Assembly (NCBI GenBank): GCA_013823635.1
Contig: PNML01000023.1
Span: 1-38,023, forward strand
Direction of reading: 5' to 3'
Length of the DNA: 38,023 bases
Source of the DNA: Polaromonas sp.
Lineage (GTDB): Bacteria > Pseudomonadota > Gammaproteobacteria > Burkholderiales > Burkholderiaceae_C
The notes beneath the pieces were generated by a model. That model worked only from the letters and a program-made list of their open reading frames with translations. It had not been told where the DNA came from and made no database searches. Position 1 is the stretch's first letter. Every line of letters starts with the position of its first letter. Position numbers and translations under genes: made by a program. Of this stretch, positions 7,253 through 16,817 are shown piece after piece.

Positions 7253-8112
7253 ACCCACTCCAATTGGTGCTCATCACCGGCATGTCCGGCTCGGGCAAGT
7301 CGGTGGCGCTGGCTGCGCTGGAAGACGCGGGTTTTTACTGCGTCGACAACCTGCCCCCCGAGCTGCTGGAACCTTTCCTGGCCCTGCAAGACGGCTCCCG
7401 CAACCGCAAGGTGGCGCTGGCCATTGACGTGCGCAGCGCGGCCTCGCTGCCCACCCTGCCCGCTCGGCTGGACAGCCTGGCGCAGTCGGGCCTGCACATG
7501 ACCAGCGTGTTTCTGGACGCGACCGACGACACCCTGGTGCGCCGCTTCTCGGAAACACGCCGAGGCCACCCCCTGTCCATCAAGGGCAACTCGGCCGATG
7601 AACATGGCCTGCTGGAGGCCATTCGGCTGGAGCGCGACATGCTGGCCGAGCTGCGCGATCGGGCCTTGGTGATCGACACCAGCCTGCTGCGCCCGGCAGC
7701 CCTGCTGAACCAGATCAAGGGGCTGGTGAACAACGCACAGCAGGACCTCACGCTGGTGTTCGAGTCCTTCGCGTTCAAACGCGGCATCCCCATGGATGCC
7801 GACTACGTGTTTGACGTGCGCATGCTGCCCAACCCCCACTACGACCCCACCCTGCGGCACCTCACGGGCTGCGACGCGGCGGTGGCCCAGTTTCTGGCAC
7901 CGTTGCCCGAAGTGAACGCCATGGCCGACCACATCGCCCACTTCCTGCGCCACTGGCTGCCCGAGTTGCAAAAAGACCACCGCAGCTACGTGACCGTGGC
8001 CATCGGCTGCACTGGCGGGCAACACCGATCGGTGTACCTGGTCGAGCGCCTGACGCAGGCCTTTGCCAACCCTTGGCAGGCCAAAAGCCGCCACCGGGAG
8101 TTACAGGGCTGA
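7249..8112 (+). CDS. rapZ: RNase adapter protein RapZ (YvcJ family)
   Basis: A 287-residue protein with Walker A GMSGSGKS (residues 11-18) and the C-terminal family stretch [15 protein letters not shown]. In enterobacteria RapZ binds glucosamine-6-phosphate and guides RNase E to the GlmZ small RNA; the Bacillus relative binds nucleotides. The GlmZ role in betaproteobacteria is not established, so only family membership is claimed. It is translationally coupled to recN (ATGA overlap) and converges on mutY, with 12 bases of 3' overlap. Confidence 0.92.
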   Translation: MNPLQLVLITGMSGSGKSVALAALEDAGFYCVDNLPPELLEPFLALQDGSRNRKVALAIDVRSAASLPTLPARLDSLAQSGLHMTSVFLDATDDTLVRRFSETRRGHPLSIKGNSADEHGLLEAIRLERDMLAELRDRALVIDTSLLRPAALLNQIKGLVNNAQQDLTLVFESFAFKRGIPMDADYVFDVRMLPNPHYDPTLRHLTGCDAAVAQFLAPLPEVNAMADHIAHFLRHWLPELQKDHRSYVTVAIGCTGGQHRSVYLVERLTQAFANPWQAKSRHRELQG

Positions 8113-9210
8113 AACCGCCTGCAGCGGCGCCGCTGAGGGTGCCCACTGGGCCAGCCAGCGGGCCACGGGTGTGGGCACCCCCACCCCCGCGACCTGGCCC
8201 GGAAAGACCCACGCCCCCCCAGCCGATGAGGCGCCCGACCACACCCAGTCCTGGGGAACGTCAACAACCACCGGGGTCAGCACCAGGTCCCGGTGCGTCA
8301 GCACATGCTTAACCGGTGCCCCCAATTGGGGCTGACCACACCCTTGCCCCACCAACCCGGGCGCGGCCTGCAACAACGCTAGGCTCTCGAATTCCGGAAA
8401 ACAATGCAGCTCAGCCCAAATGCCGGTGTCGGGGCGTTTGCCCAGCCACACGGCGCCGTCCGGTCGGCGGGCCACCAGCCACCACCAGGCCTGGGTGCTG
8501 CGTTTGCTGCGTTTGGTTTTGAGCGGCAGCTGCCCCGTTTGCCCGGTGCGCAGGGCCACGCAGTCGGTTGCCAGGGGACATTGACCACAGACGGGGCGTG
8601 TCCGGCGGCAGACGGTGGCGCCCAAGTCCATCAGGCCTTGGGTGTAGGCCACCATGTCAGACGGACTGGGGGCCGGCGGCAACAGCGCCTGCGCCTGGGC
8701 CATCAGCCCACGGGCTTGCCGCGCGTCTGACAGGTCTCCCTCAAAACCCAGGCAACGCGCCAGCACCCGTTTGACGTTGCCATCAAAAATTGAAATGGGC
8801 TCTCCAAAGCAGAAGGCCGCGATGGCCGCCGCCGTGGACGGGCCAATGCCCGGCAGGGTTTGCAACGCGGCACTGCTGGCCGGGTATGCGCCGCCCCACT
8901 CGGCCACCACCGCCTGCGCGCAGCGGTGGAGGTTGCGTGCCCGGCTGTAGTAACCCAGGCCACTCCAGAGGGCCAGCACATCGTCCAACGGGGCAGCGGC
9001 CAGGGCCAACACATCGGGAAAACGCTGCAAAAACCGGCCGTAGTAGCCCAGCACGGTGCTCACCTGGGTCTGCTGCAGCATGATTTCGGACAGCCAGACC
9101 CGGTAGGGGTCGCGGGTGTTTTGCCAGGGCAGGTCATGGCGGCCATGCTGGGTTTGCCAAGCGGTCAGGCGCGCAAACACCGCAGGTGCGCTCGAGGGGG
9201 GGACCTTCAT
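8101..9210 (-). CDS. mutY: Adenine DNA glycosylase MutY
   Basis: A 369-residue glycosylase that removes adenine mispaired with 8-oxoguanine. It shows the catalytic Glu in [10 protein letters not shown], helix-hairpin-helix [12 protein letters not shown], the catalytic Asp in FDGNVKRV and the [4Fe-4S] pattern C-x6-C-x2-C-x5-C ([17 protein letters not shown]). The C-terminal third is the Nudix-like domain that recognises 8-oxoG. Its start overlaps the stop of the dynamin-like gene by 4 bases, making it the last gene of a mutM-GTPase-mutY operon. It overlaps the 3' end of rapZ by 12 bases. Confidence 0.96.
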   Translation of the reverse strand: MKVPPSSAPAVFARLTAWQTQHGRHDLPWQNTRDPYRVWLSEIMLQQTQVSTVLGYYGRFLQRFPDVLALAAAPLDDVLALWSGLGYYSRARNLHRCAQAVVAEWGGAYPASSAALQTLPGIGPSTAAAIAAFCFGEPISIFDGNVKRVLARCLGFEGDLSDARQARGLMAQAQALLPPAPSPSDMVAYTQGLMDLGATVCRRTRPVCGQCPLATDCVALRTGQTGQLPLKTKRSKRSTQAWWWLVARRPDGAVWLGKRPDTGIWAELHCFPEFESLALLQAAPGLVGQGCGQPQLGAPVKHVLTHRDLVLTPVVVDVPQDWVWSGASSAGGAWVFPGQVAGVGVPTPVARWLAQWAPSAAPLQAVSAL

Positions 9211-11198
9211 CGGGGAGACAGGGGCAGGGGTTGTGTGTCTGCATCCCCCGTGGCCAAGTCGACATCCACGCTGGTGCTGGTGGCAGCAGCGGGGAGCAAC
9301 ATGGTTTGTGCCCGCTGGGTCAACTCAGCCATCAGGCGTTGGTGGTGTTGCACCTGATCGGCCAGTTCCTGCACACGGTCGTCCAAGCCACCGGCCGCCT
9401 CCTGGATGCGCGTGACCGCTTCCACCCGCCGCACGAAGTTGCGCCTGCGGTCACGCAACTGGGCGTCCAACTGGGTGGCTGCGGCCTTGTTCCAGGCATC
9501 CAGTTCGTTCACGGCTGAGTCGAACACCTCGCGCAAGCGGCCGAGCAAGGCACGCCCCAGGCGTTCGCAAAATTCCGGCTGCGCCAGCTTGAAGGTGTGC
9601 CCCACACCCAGGTACTGCACATGGTCGTGCTCGATTTCATCCAGCTGGGACTGGAAAACCGCCATGTCGGGCGGCGGCACCATGCGCAGCGCCATGCCGA
9701 ATTCGGTGTTGAGCTGCACGAAGCTGCCGGAGAGCATGGCATTGATCTCCTGCGCAATGCCAGTGGCCTGTGTCAGCAGCTGTTGCAATTCTTGAAAGGT
9801 CTGGTCGTAGGTGCCGCGCACACCCCATTTCAAGCCGGGCTCCTTGAGGCGCTGGGTGAGCTGCGCCACGGCCTGGGCCACCCGCGTGTGGCCCAGCGTG
9901 TCGTACAGCGACGCAACATGCCGCATGTGCACGGAACGCACCGCCTGAATCTTGCCGCCGCTGTGCTCGAACTCCTGCTGCTCCTGTTCGATGCGCAGGC
10001 GCATGTGGCGAATGACGGCGGTGTTTTTTCCGCGCAAACTCTCCAGCTCTTGAATTTGCTCGGTCAAGTCGCGGTTGCGAAGCTGCATGACTTGCCCCAC
10101 CTGGCCCAGCAACGCGTGCACCCCAGCAGTGACCGCATCGACCAGCAACTGGCGGCGCTGGCCAATGATGCCGCTGACCAGCATTTGCTCTAGGTCAGGC
10201 AGGTGGCTGGCCTGGAGCAGGGCATCGTCACCGTGGATCTTGGCCACCAGCCCCTTCTGGGCGGACACGGCCAGCACATGGTCGGCATCCACGCCCAAAA
10301 TCGCGGCCGAATTCTGGCACTGGCGGCGGATTTGCGCCGCCACCTCGCTGTCGGTGCTCAACTCGTCCCAGAGGGTGTCAATTTTGTTCAACACCACCAT
10401 GCGACCACCGGGGTTGGCCCCCGATGAGCCCAAGTGTTCGCGCCAGATGCGCAGGTCAGACTGGGTCACCCCGGTGTCCGCCCCCAAAATGAACACCACC
10501 GAATGGGCCTGCGGCAACAGGCTGAGGGTCAGTTCGGGTTCTGCACCAATGGCGTTGAGGCCCGGGGTATCCAGAATGACCAAACCCTGTTTCAGAATGG
10601 GGTGGGCGATGTTGATGAGCGCGTGACGCCAGCGGGGCACCTCCAGGCAGCCGTCTGCCCCCACCATGCTGCGGTCCGTGCCACCGTCGGCTTGCCAAAA
10701 GCCCAGTCGCGCGGCTTCCTCGGGCGTCACGCGGATGACCTCGGCCACCCGCGCCATGGAGGCGGCCAGGCCGTCGGGGTCGCTCACGTCCAGGGGCAGC
10801 GTTTCCCACTCTTGCGGGTTGTCCCGCCATTCGGCCAGCGAGCGCGTCTGCAAGCGGGTGGCAATGGGCAGCAGACGCAAGCTGGGGGGCGTCTCGGGGT
10901 CGTATCCCAGCTCAGTGGGACACATGGTGGTGCGGCCCGCGCTGGCGGGCATGATGCGTCGCCCGTAACCGGCAAAAAACAGGGCGTTGATCAGCTCAGA
11001 CTTGCCCCGGGAGAACTCGGCCACAAACGCGACCATGACCTTGTCACCCTGGACGCGTTGGCGCAGAAAAGCCAACCGCTCGTCCACCGCCACGTCCATC
11101 AGGTCGTGGTTGCGCAACCAATCGGCCAGGTGTTGCAACTCGGCGGAAAAGCCTCGGCGCCAGCGGCTGTGGTCGTCAAAATTCTCGTTGAAATTCAT
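9207..11198 (-). CDS. Bacterial dynamin-like GTPase
   Basis: A 663-residue large GTPase. G1 is EFSRGKS (about residues 61-67), the switch region includes a conserved-looking PTELGYDP, G3 is LDTPGLN and G4 is LNKID. After the G domain (to about residue 350) come long amphipathic helices with heptad character (NRDLTEQIQELESLRGKN and onward). Members of the family remodel or tether membranes; no clear transmembrane helix is visible here. The role of this one is unknown. It lies between mutM (62 bases upstream) and mutY (4-base overlap), so it is co-expressed with the oxidised-guanine repair pair. Confidence 0.88.
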   Translation of the reverse strand: MNFNENFDDHSRWRRGFSAELQHLADWLRNHDLMDVAVDERLAFLRQRVQGDKVMVAFVAEFSRGKSELINALFFAGYGRRIMPASAGRTTMCPTELGYDPETPPSLRLLPIATRLQTRSLAEWRDNPQEWETLPLDVSDPDGLAASMARVAEVIRVTPEEAARLGFWQADGGTDRSMVGADGCLEVPRWRHALINIAHPILKQGLVILDTPGLNAIGAEPELTLSLLPQAHSVVFILGADTGVTQSDLRIWREHLGSSGANPGGRMVVLNKIDTLWDELSTDSEVAAQIRRQCQNSAAILGVDADHVLAVSAQKGLVAKIHGDDALLQASHLPDLEQMLVSGIIGQRRQLLVDAVTAGVHALLGQVGQVMQLRNRDLTEQIQELESLRGKNTAVIRHMRLRIEQEQQEFEHSGGKIQAVRSVHMRHVASLYDTLGHTRVAQAVAQLTQRLKEPGLKWGVRGTYDQTFQELQQLLTQATGIAQEINAMLSGSFVQLNTEFGMALRMVPPPDMAVFQSQLDEIEHDHVQYLGVGHTFKLAQPEFCERLGRALLGRLREVFDSAVNELDAWNKAAATQLDAQLRDRRRNFVRRVEAVTRIQEAAGGLDDRVQELADQVQHHQRLMAELTQRAQTMLLPAAATSTSVDVDLATGDADTQPLPLSPR

Positions 11199-11260
11199 GG
11201 CTTTGAAGCGGGCAGGGATGGGTCAATATACCTTGCACCGGCCATCCGTGCCCGTCGCAC

Positions 11261-12109
11261 TCAGCCACGCTGGCACACCGGGCAATAACAGGTGGAACGC
11301 TGTCCCTGCACAATCCGCCGGATGGGGGTGCCACACACGTGGCACGGCTGGCCTTGCCGCCCGTACACCTTGGCCAACGACTGGAAGTTCCCGTGCTGGC
11401 CATCGGCATTGCTGAAGTTGCGCAGGGTGCTGCCCCCTTGGGACACGGCCTGGCTCAGCACCTGGCGAATCGCCGCGTGCAGCAACCTCAGACGCCGCTC
11501 CGACACCCGATCCGCCCGCACCGTCGGGCGGATGCCCGCCAAAAACAACACCTCACAGGCGTAAATGTTGCCCACGCCCACCACCACATCGCCCGCCAGC
11601 AACACCTGTTTGATGGGTGCCCTGCGTTGCTTCATGTGGGCCACAAAGGCATCCGGCAAAAAATCGGTCGATAACGGTTCCACACCCAGGTGCCCCAGCA
11701 ACCGCTGAGCCACCGGGTCGGCCAGGCTGTCGGCGTACACCACCGCACCGAAACGCCGGGGATCGTGCAGGCGCAAGGTGCCCGCCGTGGTGTCCATCGA
11801 AAAATGGTCGTGCACACCCGGCGCGGGCAAGGCCTTGGCAAACTGCAAACTGCCCGACATGCCCAGGTGCACCAGCAACACACCCGCTTCGGGCGATGCG
11901 CCGCCACCCGCGGGTGGGCGTTGCAGTGACACCAAGAGGTACTTGCCCCGCCGCGACACGCCCAGCACCCGCTGACCACACAGGTGCTCGGGCGGACAGC
12001 CCAGCGGCCACCGCAACGGTTTGCCCAAGCCCACCGCCAACACCTGGCTGCCGGCAATTCGGTCGGCAAAACTCAGGCGGGTGACTTCCACTTCGGGTAA
12101 CTCAGGCAT
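11261..12109 (-). CDS. mutM: Formamidopyrimidine-DNA glycosylase MutM
   Basis: A 282-residue Fpg/MutM that excises 8-oxoguanine and formamidopyrimidines and nicks the abasic site. The N terminus PELPEVEV carries the catalytic Pro and Glu; the helix-two-turn-helix region [12 protein letters not shown] and the C-terminal zinc finger (CHVCG near residue 255, CYCPVC near 275) are intact. First gene of the mutM-dynamin-mutY operon. It is divergent from the TPR gene, with a 174-base gap to the chosen TPR start. Confidence 0.96.
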   Translation of the reverse strand: MPELPEVEVTRLSFADRIAGSQVLAVGLGKPLRWPLGCPPEHLCGQRVLGVSRRGKYLLVSLQRPPAGGGASPEAGVLLVHLGMSGSLQFAKALPAPGVHDHFSMDTTAGTLRLHDPRRFGAVVYADSLADPVAQRLLGHLGVEPLSTDFLPDAFVAHMKQRRAPIKQVLLAGDVVVGVGNIYACEVLFLAGIRPTVRADRVSERRLRLLHAAIRQVLSQAVSQGGSTLRNFSNADGQHGNFQSLAKVYGRQGQPCHVCGTPIRRIVQGQRSTCYCPVCQRG

Positions 12110-12283
12110 GGTGCGGGCCGCTCAGGAACAGGGTCAAAGGCCTTCCATTATCATGAGTCAATGACCCCAATGCGCCCCGTTTTTCTCTCGTCCGCCCCCA
12201 CGTGGCTGGGCAACGTGTTTGTCCCGTGGGGCGGCCGGCAGCGTCGGTCATCGTCCTCAGTCACGCTGCGCACTCCCCACCCC

Positions 12284-14077
12284 ATGCTGACCCGTTTGGC
12301 GTCGGCCCTGCGCTGGTGGCCGCTGGCCCTGGGCAGCAGCCTGTGCCTGGCACAAGGTGCCCCGGCTGGCCCAGCGCCAACCGACATGGCGCGCGCGCCT
12401 TCCGTCACTGCGGCTGTTCCTCCGACGGAAAGCCGGCAGCTCACCTCAGCCATGACGGCCGAGGTCATGTACCTGGTGCTGGTGGGTGAAATGCAAACCC
12501 AGTCCGGGCAAGCAGGCGCTGGGTACTCCTTGCTGCTGGAAGCGGCACGCAAGTCGGCCGACCCGCTGCTGTACCGCCGTGCGGTCGAAATTGCCATGCA
12601 GTCGGGTTCGGGCGAGGCGGCCATCTCAGCGGCCAAAACCTGGGCCAGCGCCGACAAAGCGTCCACCGAACCGCTGCGGGTCACACTGCAAATCATGCTC
12701 AGCCTGAACCAGGTGGAGCAAAGCGAACCCACTCTGGAGCAACTGCTGGACCGCGTGCCCGACGCCGAACGCAGCGAATTGATTGATTTGGTGGGCCACA
12801 ACTACGCCCGAGCCAAAGACAAGTCGGCGGCGGTGCGTGTGCTCACCACCGCCATGCGGCTGTGGCAGCGCAACTCTGCCTCGGCCAGCAGCGCCTGGAC
12901 GGCGTTGGCGCGAGTTCAATTGGCGGCGGGCTTGGCGGAAGCAGCCACCCACTCCCTGGAAAATGCACTCCAAGCGGTGCCGGAAACACCTGCGGCGGGC
13001 CTGTTGGCGGTTGAATTGCTCGGCGCCAACCAGCACCCGCTGCCCGAGGTCAAGCTGCAACGCCACCTCAGCGACTTCCCCGAGCAGCACCTGGTCCGCA
13101 TGGCCTACGCCCGATACCTGTTGGGGGCAAGCCGCTGGACGGACAGTGAACGGCAGCTGCAACACATCACCCAGCGGCAACCCGCCCTGGCCGAGGCCTG
13201 GCTGATGCTGGGCGCGCTGCAACTCCAAAACAACCAGTTGGCACCCGCACACGACAGCCTGAACCAGTTCCTGAGCCAGGCCAAACACATGCCGGACGAA
13301 CGGCGCGACAAAGCCCTGACGCAGGCCTACCTCCTGCTCGCCCAACTTGAAGAACAACGTCAGAACCCCGCCCAAGCCCGCGCGTGGCTGGACCGCATCG
13401 ACACCAGCGACGACATGCTCCGCATTCAGTTGCGGCGCGCCTCGTTGCTGGCGCGCGAAGGCAAGCTGGACGAAGCGCGGGCGCTGATCCAGGACGCGCC
13501 GGCAGGTCAACCCAGCGAGGTACGCGCCAAGGTGCTGGCCGAAGCACAGTTGCTCAAAGACGCCCGCCAGACCCAGGCCGCCTTCGATGTGCTCAGCAAC
13601 GCCGTGCAAGCCGCACCCGATGACACCGACCTCATGTACGAGCAGGCCATGGTGGCCGAGAAGCTCGGGCGCCACGCCGACATGGAGCGGCTGCTCAGAC
13701 GGGTCATTGCCCTCAGCCCCGACAACGCCCACGCCTACAACGCCTTGGGCTACGCCATGGCCGATCGCAACGACAGGCTGCCCGAAGCCAAGGAGCTGAT
13801 CGTCAAAGCCCTGTCTTTTTTGCCGGACGACCCCTTCATCACCGACAGCCTGGGTTGGGTGGAGTTTCGCCTGGGCAATTTGCCCGAGGCGGCCCGCCTG
13901 CTGCGCAAGGCACTGGCCATGCGCACCGACGTTGAAATCCTCACCCACCTGGCGGAGGTGCTCTGGGTCATGGGAGACCGTGACCACGCCAAGGACCTGT
14001 TCCGGCAGGCGAGCACCCTGCAGCCCGACAACGAGGCGCTCCAGTCCACGCTGACACGCCTGGGCGTCCGTCTGTGA
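12284..14077 (+). CDS. Secreted tetratricopeptide-repeat protein
   Basis: A 597-residue TPR protein. The start at 12284 gives a signal peptide (MLTRLASALRWWPLALGSSLCLAQG); an in-frame ATG at 12161 would add 41 residues with no signal character. Helical repeats run through most of the length, with the clearest units at the C terminus (NAHAYNALGYAMADR, DPFITDSLGWVEFRLGNLPEAARLL, EILTHLAEVLWVMGDRDHA). Its partner is unknown. It overlaps the start of lolB (TGA inside GTGA), and the order TPR gene-lolB-ispE is kept in Burkholderiales, so a role in envelope or outer-membrane assembly is plausible but inferred. Confidence 0.85.
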   Translation: MLTRLASALRWWPLALGSSLCLAQGAPAGPAPTDMARAPSVTAAVPPTESRQLTSAMTAEVMYLVLVGEMQTQSGQAGAGYSLLLEAARKSADPLLYRRAVEIAMQSGSGEAAISAAKTWASADKASTEPLRVTLQIMLSLNQVEQSEPTLEQLLDRVPDAERSELIDLVGHNYARAKDKSAAVRVLTTAMRLWQRNSASASSAWTALARVQLAAGLAEAATHSLENALQAVPETPAAGLLAVELLGANQHPLPEVKLQRHLSDFPEQHLVRMAYARYLLGASRWTDSERQLQHITQRQPALAEAWLMLGALQLQNNQLAPAHDSLNQFLSQAKHMPDERRDKALTQAYLLLAQLEEQRQNPAQARAWLDRIDTSDDMLRIQLRRASLLAREGKLDEARALIQDAPAGQPSEVRAKVLAEAQLLKDARQTQAAFDVLSNAVQAAPDDTDLMYEQAMVAEKLGRHADMERLLRRVIALSPDNAHAYNALGYAMADRNDRLPEAKELIVKALSFLPDDPFITDSLGWVEFRLGNLPEAARLLRKALAMRTDVEILTHLAEVLWVMGDRDHAKDLFRQASTLQPDNEALQSTLTRLGVRL

Positions 14078-14598
14078 CCATTTCCACGGTTTCCGTGCTG
14101 TCCCGTCGCCGTTGCCTGGCCGCACTGATGTCATCTTTTTTGATAGCTGGATGCTCAGTGACAACAAGCGCTGAAGGCGATATTTATTCGAAAAATGACA
14201 TTTGGTCGGGTCGCTTGAGTCTGCGCACCTTGGGCGATGCGCCTGACAACTGGGTGGTTTCCTTCGTGTTGCGGGGCACGGCAGAGCGCGGTCATCTCAC
14301 CCTGCTGAGTCCGCTGGGCTCCACCCTGGCGCGGGCGCACTGGACCCCCGGGTTGGCTGAGCTGGAACAGGGTGGCAGCACCCGCGCCTATGCCAACCTG
14401 CAAGAGCTGACCACCGCCATCAGCGGCAGCCCCCTGCCGGTGGCCGCCATGTTCAGCTGGCTCAAGGGTGAGGCCTTGAACGCCGACGGTTGGACGCCCC
14501 AACTCGACGGCCTTGACAGCGGCCGCCTCCAGGCCCGCCGCACATGGCCCGCTCCGGCAGCCGAAATCCGCGTGATCCTCGACCCTCCGGCTGACTGA
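14074..14598 (+). CDS. lolB: Outer-membrane lipoprotein receptor LolB
   Basis: A 174-residue lipoprotein, a little short for LolB (~200). LolB accepts lipoproteins from the periplasmic carrier LolA and inserts them in the outer membrane. The N terminus has an RRR charge cluster and the lipobox LIAGC with the lipidated Cys at residue 27. The body shows the LolB features WSGRLSLR near the N terminus and YANLQELTTAISGSPLPVAAMFSWLKG. GTG 14074 overlaps the TPR stop. The lipobox and the next ~15 residues are encoded by an AT-rich repeat (14136-14195), unlike the GC-rich rest of the gene. ispE follows after 10 bases. Confidence 0.88.
   Translation: MTISTVSVLSRRRCLAALMSSFLIAGCSVTTSAEGDIYSKNDIWSGRLSLRTLGDAPDNWVVSFVLRGTAERGHLTLLSPLGSTLARAHWTPGLAELEQGGSTRAYANLQELTTAISGSPLPVAAMFSWLKGEALNADGWTPQLDGLDSGRLQARRTWPAPAAEIRVILDPPAD
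14136..14195 (+). repeat. AT-rich repeat within the lolB signal region
   Basis: ATAGCT, 17 bases, AAGCGCT, then GAAGGCGATATTTATTCG. The ATAGCT-N17-AAGCG spacing is identical in the copies at 21109-21173 and 29057-29112. Here the repeat is read in frame and encodes the end of the signal peptide, the lipobox and the start of the mature protein. Confidence 0.7.
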
Positions 14599-14608
14599 GC
14601 ACCCACCC

Positions 14609-15475
14609 ATGCAAGCGCTGCTGGACATACCGGCCCCGGCCAAACTCAACCTGTTCCTGCACATCACGGGCAGGCGTGCCGATGGCTACCACCTGATGCA
14701 ATCCGTTTTTGTGCTGCTCGACCTGTGCGACACCCTGCACCTTGAGCGGTTGAACACCCCCCACATTGGCCGGGAAGACCTGGGCACCACCACACCCGTC
14801 GACGGCCTACCCGCCGACGACCTGTGTGTGCGCGCAGCCCGCCTCCTGCAGGCGGCCACCGGTTGCACCATGGGTGTGCACATCCGGCTGCAAAAGGCCA
14901 TCCCGGCTCAGGCGGGCATGGGAGGCGGTTCGTCCGACGCCGCCACCTGCCTGCTGGCGTTGAACCGACTGTGGGGCACCGGCCTGCGGCGCCATCAACT
15001 GGCGGAACTCGGCCTGCAACTCGGCGCCGACGTGCCGTTTTTTGTCTTCGGACAAAACGCCTGGGTGGAGGGCATCGGCGAGCAACTCACCGCGGTGGAC
15101 ATTCCCCCACAGCGTTTTCTGGTGGTCAAGCCCCCTGGTGGCCTGGCCACGGACCGCATCTTTCGGGACCCGACGTTGAAGCGCGACACAAAACCTGCTA
15201 CAATGCAAGGCTTCGCGGACAACGCACTTCACAGCAAACACCTGTTTGGCGTGAATGACCTGCAACCGGTTGCCGAAGCGCACTGCCCTGACATCAGGAC
15301 TTGCGCCAACTGGCTGAAAGACCAACAGCTTTCAGCCCGGATGACCGGATCGGGCAGTGCGTTGTTTGCTCCGTTGGATCTGCATGCCACAGCACCAACC
15401 GTTCCATCAGAATGGTTCAGCCGCATCAGCACCAGCCTGACGGAGCACCCGCTGAAAAATTGGGTTTCCGACTGA
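14609..15475 (+). CDS. ispE: 4-diphosphocytidyl-2-C-methyl-D-erythritol kinase
   Basis: A 288-residue GHMP kinase, the fourth step of the MEP isoprenoid pathway. It has the N-terminal PAPAKLNLFLHITGRRADGYH stretch (residues 8-28), the ATP loop PAQAGMGGGSSDAAT (about 97-111) and the C-terminal ARMTGSGSALFA motif. It follows lolB after 10 bases and precedes tRNA-Gln, an arrangement typical of betaproteobacteria (ispE-tRNA-Gln-prs). Confidence 0.95.
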   Translation: MQALLDIPAPAKLNLFLHITGRRADGYHLMQSVFVLLDLCDTLHLERLNTPHIGREDLGTTTPVDGLPADDLCVRAARLLQAATGCTMGVHIRLQKAIPAQAGMGGGSSDAATCLLALNRLWGTGLRRHQLAELGLQLGADVPFFVFGQNAWVEGIGEQLTAVDIPPQRFLVVKPPGGLATDRIFRDPTLKRDTKPATMQGFADNALHSKHLFGVNDLQPVAEAHCPDIRTCANWLKDQQLSARMTGSGSALFAPLDLHATAPTVPSEWFSRISTSLTEHPLKNWVSD

Positions 15476-15515
15476 GAGAAGCCGCTTTTTTAGCAGATAA
15501 TTCGCGTCGGTTTTC

Positions 15516-15538
15516 GGTGCTTGAGTCTTTCAAGCACC
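15516..15538 (+). other. Perfect hairpin immediately before tRNA-Gln
   Basis: GGTGCTTGA/TCAAGCACC with loop GTCTT ends 5 bases before the tRNA 5' end. There is no T-run, so it is not a classic terminator. A -10-like GATAAT at 15496-15501 lies just upstream, which would place the hairpin in the tRNA leader. It may mark the end of the ispE message or a processing site. Confidence 0.6.
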
Positions 15539-15543
15539 TGCGT

Positions 15544-15620
15544 AGGGGAGTCGCCAAGTTGGTAAAGGCACTGGATTTTGATTCCAGCATGCGAGGGTTC
15601 GAGTCCTTCCTCCCCTGCCA
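15544..15620 (+). tRNA. tRNA-Gln (TTG anticodon)
   Basis: A 77-base cloverleaf. Acceptor AGGGGAG/CTCCCCT with discriminator G and encoded CCA (15618-15620), anticodon stem CTGGA/TCCAG with loop carrying TTG, T arm GAGGG-TTCGAGT-CCTTC. It sits between ispE and prs, as in many betaproteobacteria. Confidence 0.95.
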
Positions 15621-15693
15621 AATGTTTCTGCACATTGGCTGCACGGTCCCACCCGCTCAGGGTTGACCCCATCACCGTTTCGCTGGAAAGCTC

Positions 15694-16668
15694 ATGCAAG
15701 TTCAACCCCCCGATTTCATGATTTTCACCGGCAATGCGAACCCGGTGTTGGCTTCCGAAATCGCGCACCACACCGGCACCACGCTGGGTGCCGCGAACGT
15801 TGGCCGCTTCTCCGATGGCGAAGTGACCGTTGAAATTGCACAAAACGTCCGCGCCCGCGACGTGTTCGTGATCCAGTCCACCTGCTCGCCCACCAACGAC
15901 AACCTGATGGAACTCATCATCATGGTGGACGCGCTCAAGCGGGCTTCAGCCGAACGCATTTCGGCCGTCATCCCCTACTTTGGCTATGCCCGCCAGGACC
16001 GCCGCCCCCGCTCCAGCCGTGTGCCCATCACCGCCAAGGTGGTGGCCAACATGTTGCAGGCCGTGGGGGTGTCGCGTGTGCTGACCATGGATTTGCACGC
16101 CGACCAAATCCAGGGCTTTTTCGACATTCCCGTGGACAACATTTACGCCTCACCCGTGTTGCTGGGTGATTTGCGTCAGAAAAACTACCCTGACCTGCTG
16201 GTGGTTTCTCCTGACGTCGGTGGCGTGGTGCGCGCCCGCGCCCTGGCCAAGCAGCTGGACTGCGACATGGCCATCATCGACAAGCGCCGTCCCCGCGCCA
16301 ACGTGTCTGAAGTCATGCACGTGATCGGTGACATCGAAGGCCGCAACTGCGTCATCATGGACGACATGATCGACACCGCCGGCACGTTGGTCAAAGCCGC
16401 CGAGGTGCTGAAAGAGCGCGGTGCCAAGCACGTGTACGCCTACTGCACCCACCCCATTTTCTCGGGTCCCGCCATCGAGCGCATCTCCAAAGGCTCTGCC
16501 CTGGACGAGGTGGTCGTGACCAACACCATACCCCTGAGCCAAGCGGCCCAGGCATGCCAAAAAATCCGACAACTGACCGTGGCACCGCTGATGGCTGAAA
16601 CCATTTCGCGCATTGCCTCGGGCGAGTCGGTCATGAGTTTGTTTGCGGATCAGGAGAACCTGTTCTGA
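15694..16668 (+). CDS. prs: Ribose-phosphate pyrophosphokinase
   Basis: A 324-residue PRPP synthase, making PRPP from ribose-5-phosphate and ATP. The N-terminal [16 protein letters not shown], the signature [20 protein letters not shown] and the PRPP-binding loop [17 protein letters not shown] are all present. Length is slightly above the E. coli enzyme (315). ATG 15694 follows GGAAAG at 15684-15689. A strong hairpin with a T-run lies between it and rplY (16713-16767). Confidence 0.97.
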   Translation: MQVQPPDFMIFTGNANPVLASEIAHHTGTTLGAANVGRFSDGEVTVEIAQNVRARDVFVIQSTCSPTNDNLMELIIMVDALKRASAERISAVIPYFGYARQDRRPRSSRVPITAKVVANMLQAVGVSRVLTMDLHADQIQGFFDIPVDNIYASPVLLGDLRQKNYPDLLVVSPDVGGVVRARALAKQLDCDMAIIDKRRPRANVSEVMHVIGDIEGRNCVIMDDMIDTAGTLVKAAEVLKERGAKHVYAYCTHPIFSGPAIERISKGSALDEVVVTNTIPLSQAAQACQKIRQLTVAPLMAETISRIASGESVMSLFADQENLF

Positions 16669-16712
16669 GTGGCGCGTCGCGCCACCCTCTTCCAGCAAAC
16701 AACACCGCAGGC

Positions 16713-16767
16713 AACCACGCTGCCAGCACAGGCCCCGACGGGGTCGCTTGCAGCTGGGTTGTTTTTT
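16713..16767 (+). terminator. Terminator-like hairpin between prs and rplY
   Basis: An interrupted long stem: AACC pairs with GGTT, GCTGC with GCAGC, AGC with GCT and CCCC with GGGG around loop GAC (16733-16743), then T6 (16762-16767). It ends 50 bases before rplY. It may end prs transcription, attenuate read-through into rplY, or both. Confidence 0.65.
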
Positions 16768-16817
16768 CGCAATTGAGGCGCTCTGGTCGCGGAGCATGCC
16801 TCTCCAGGAGTATCACC

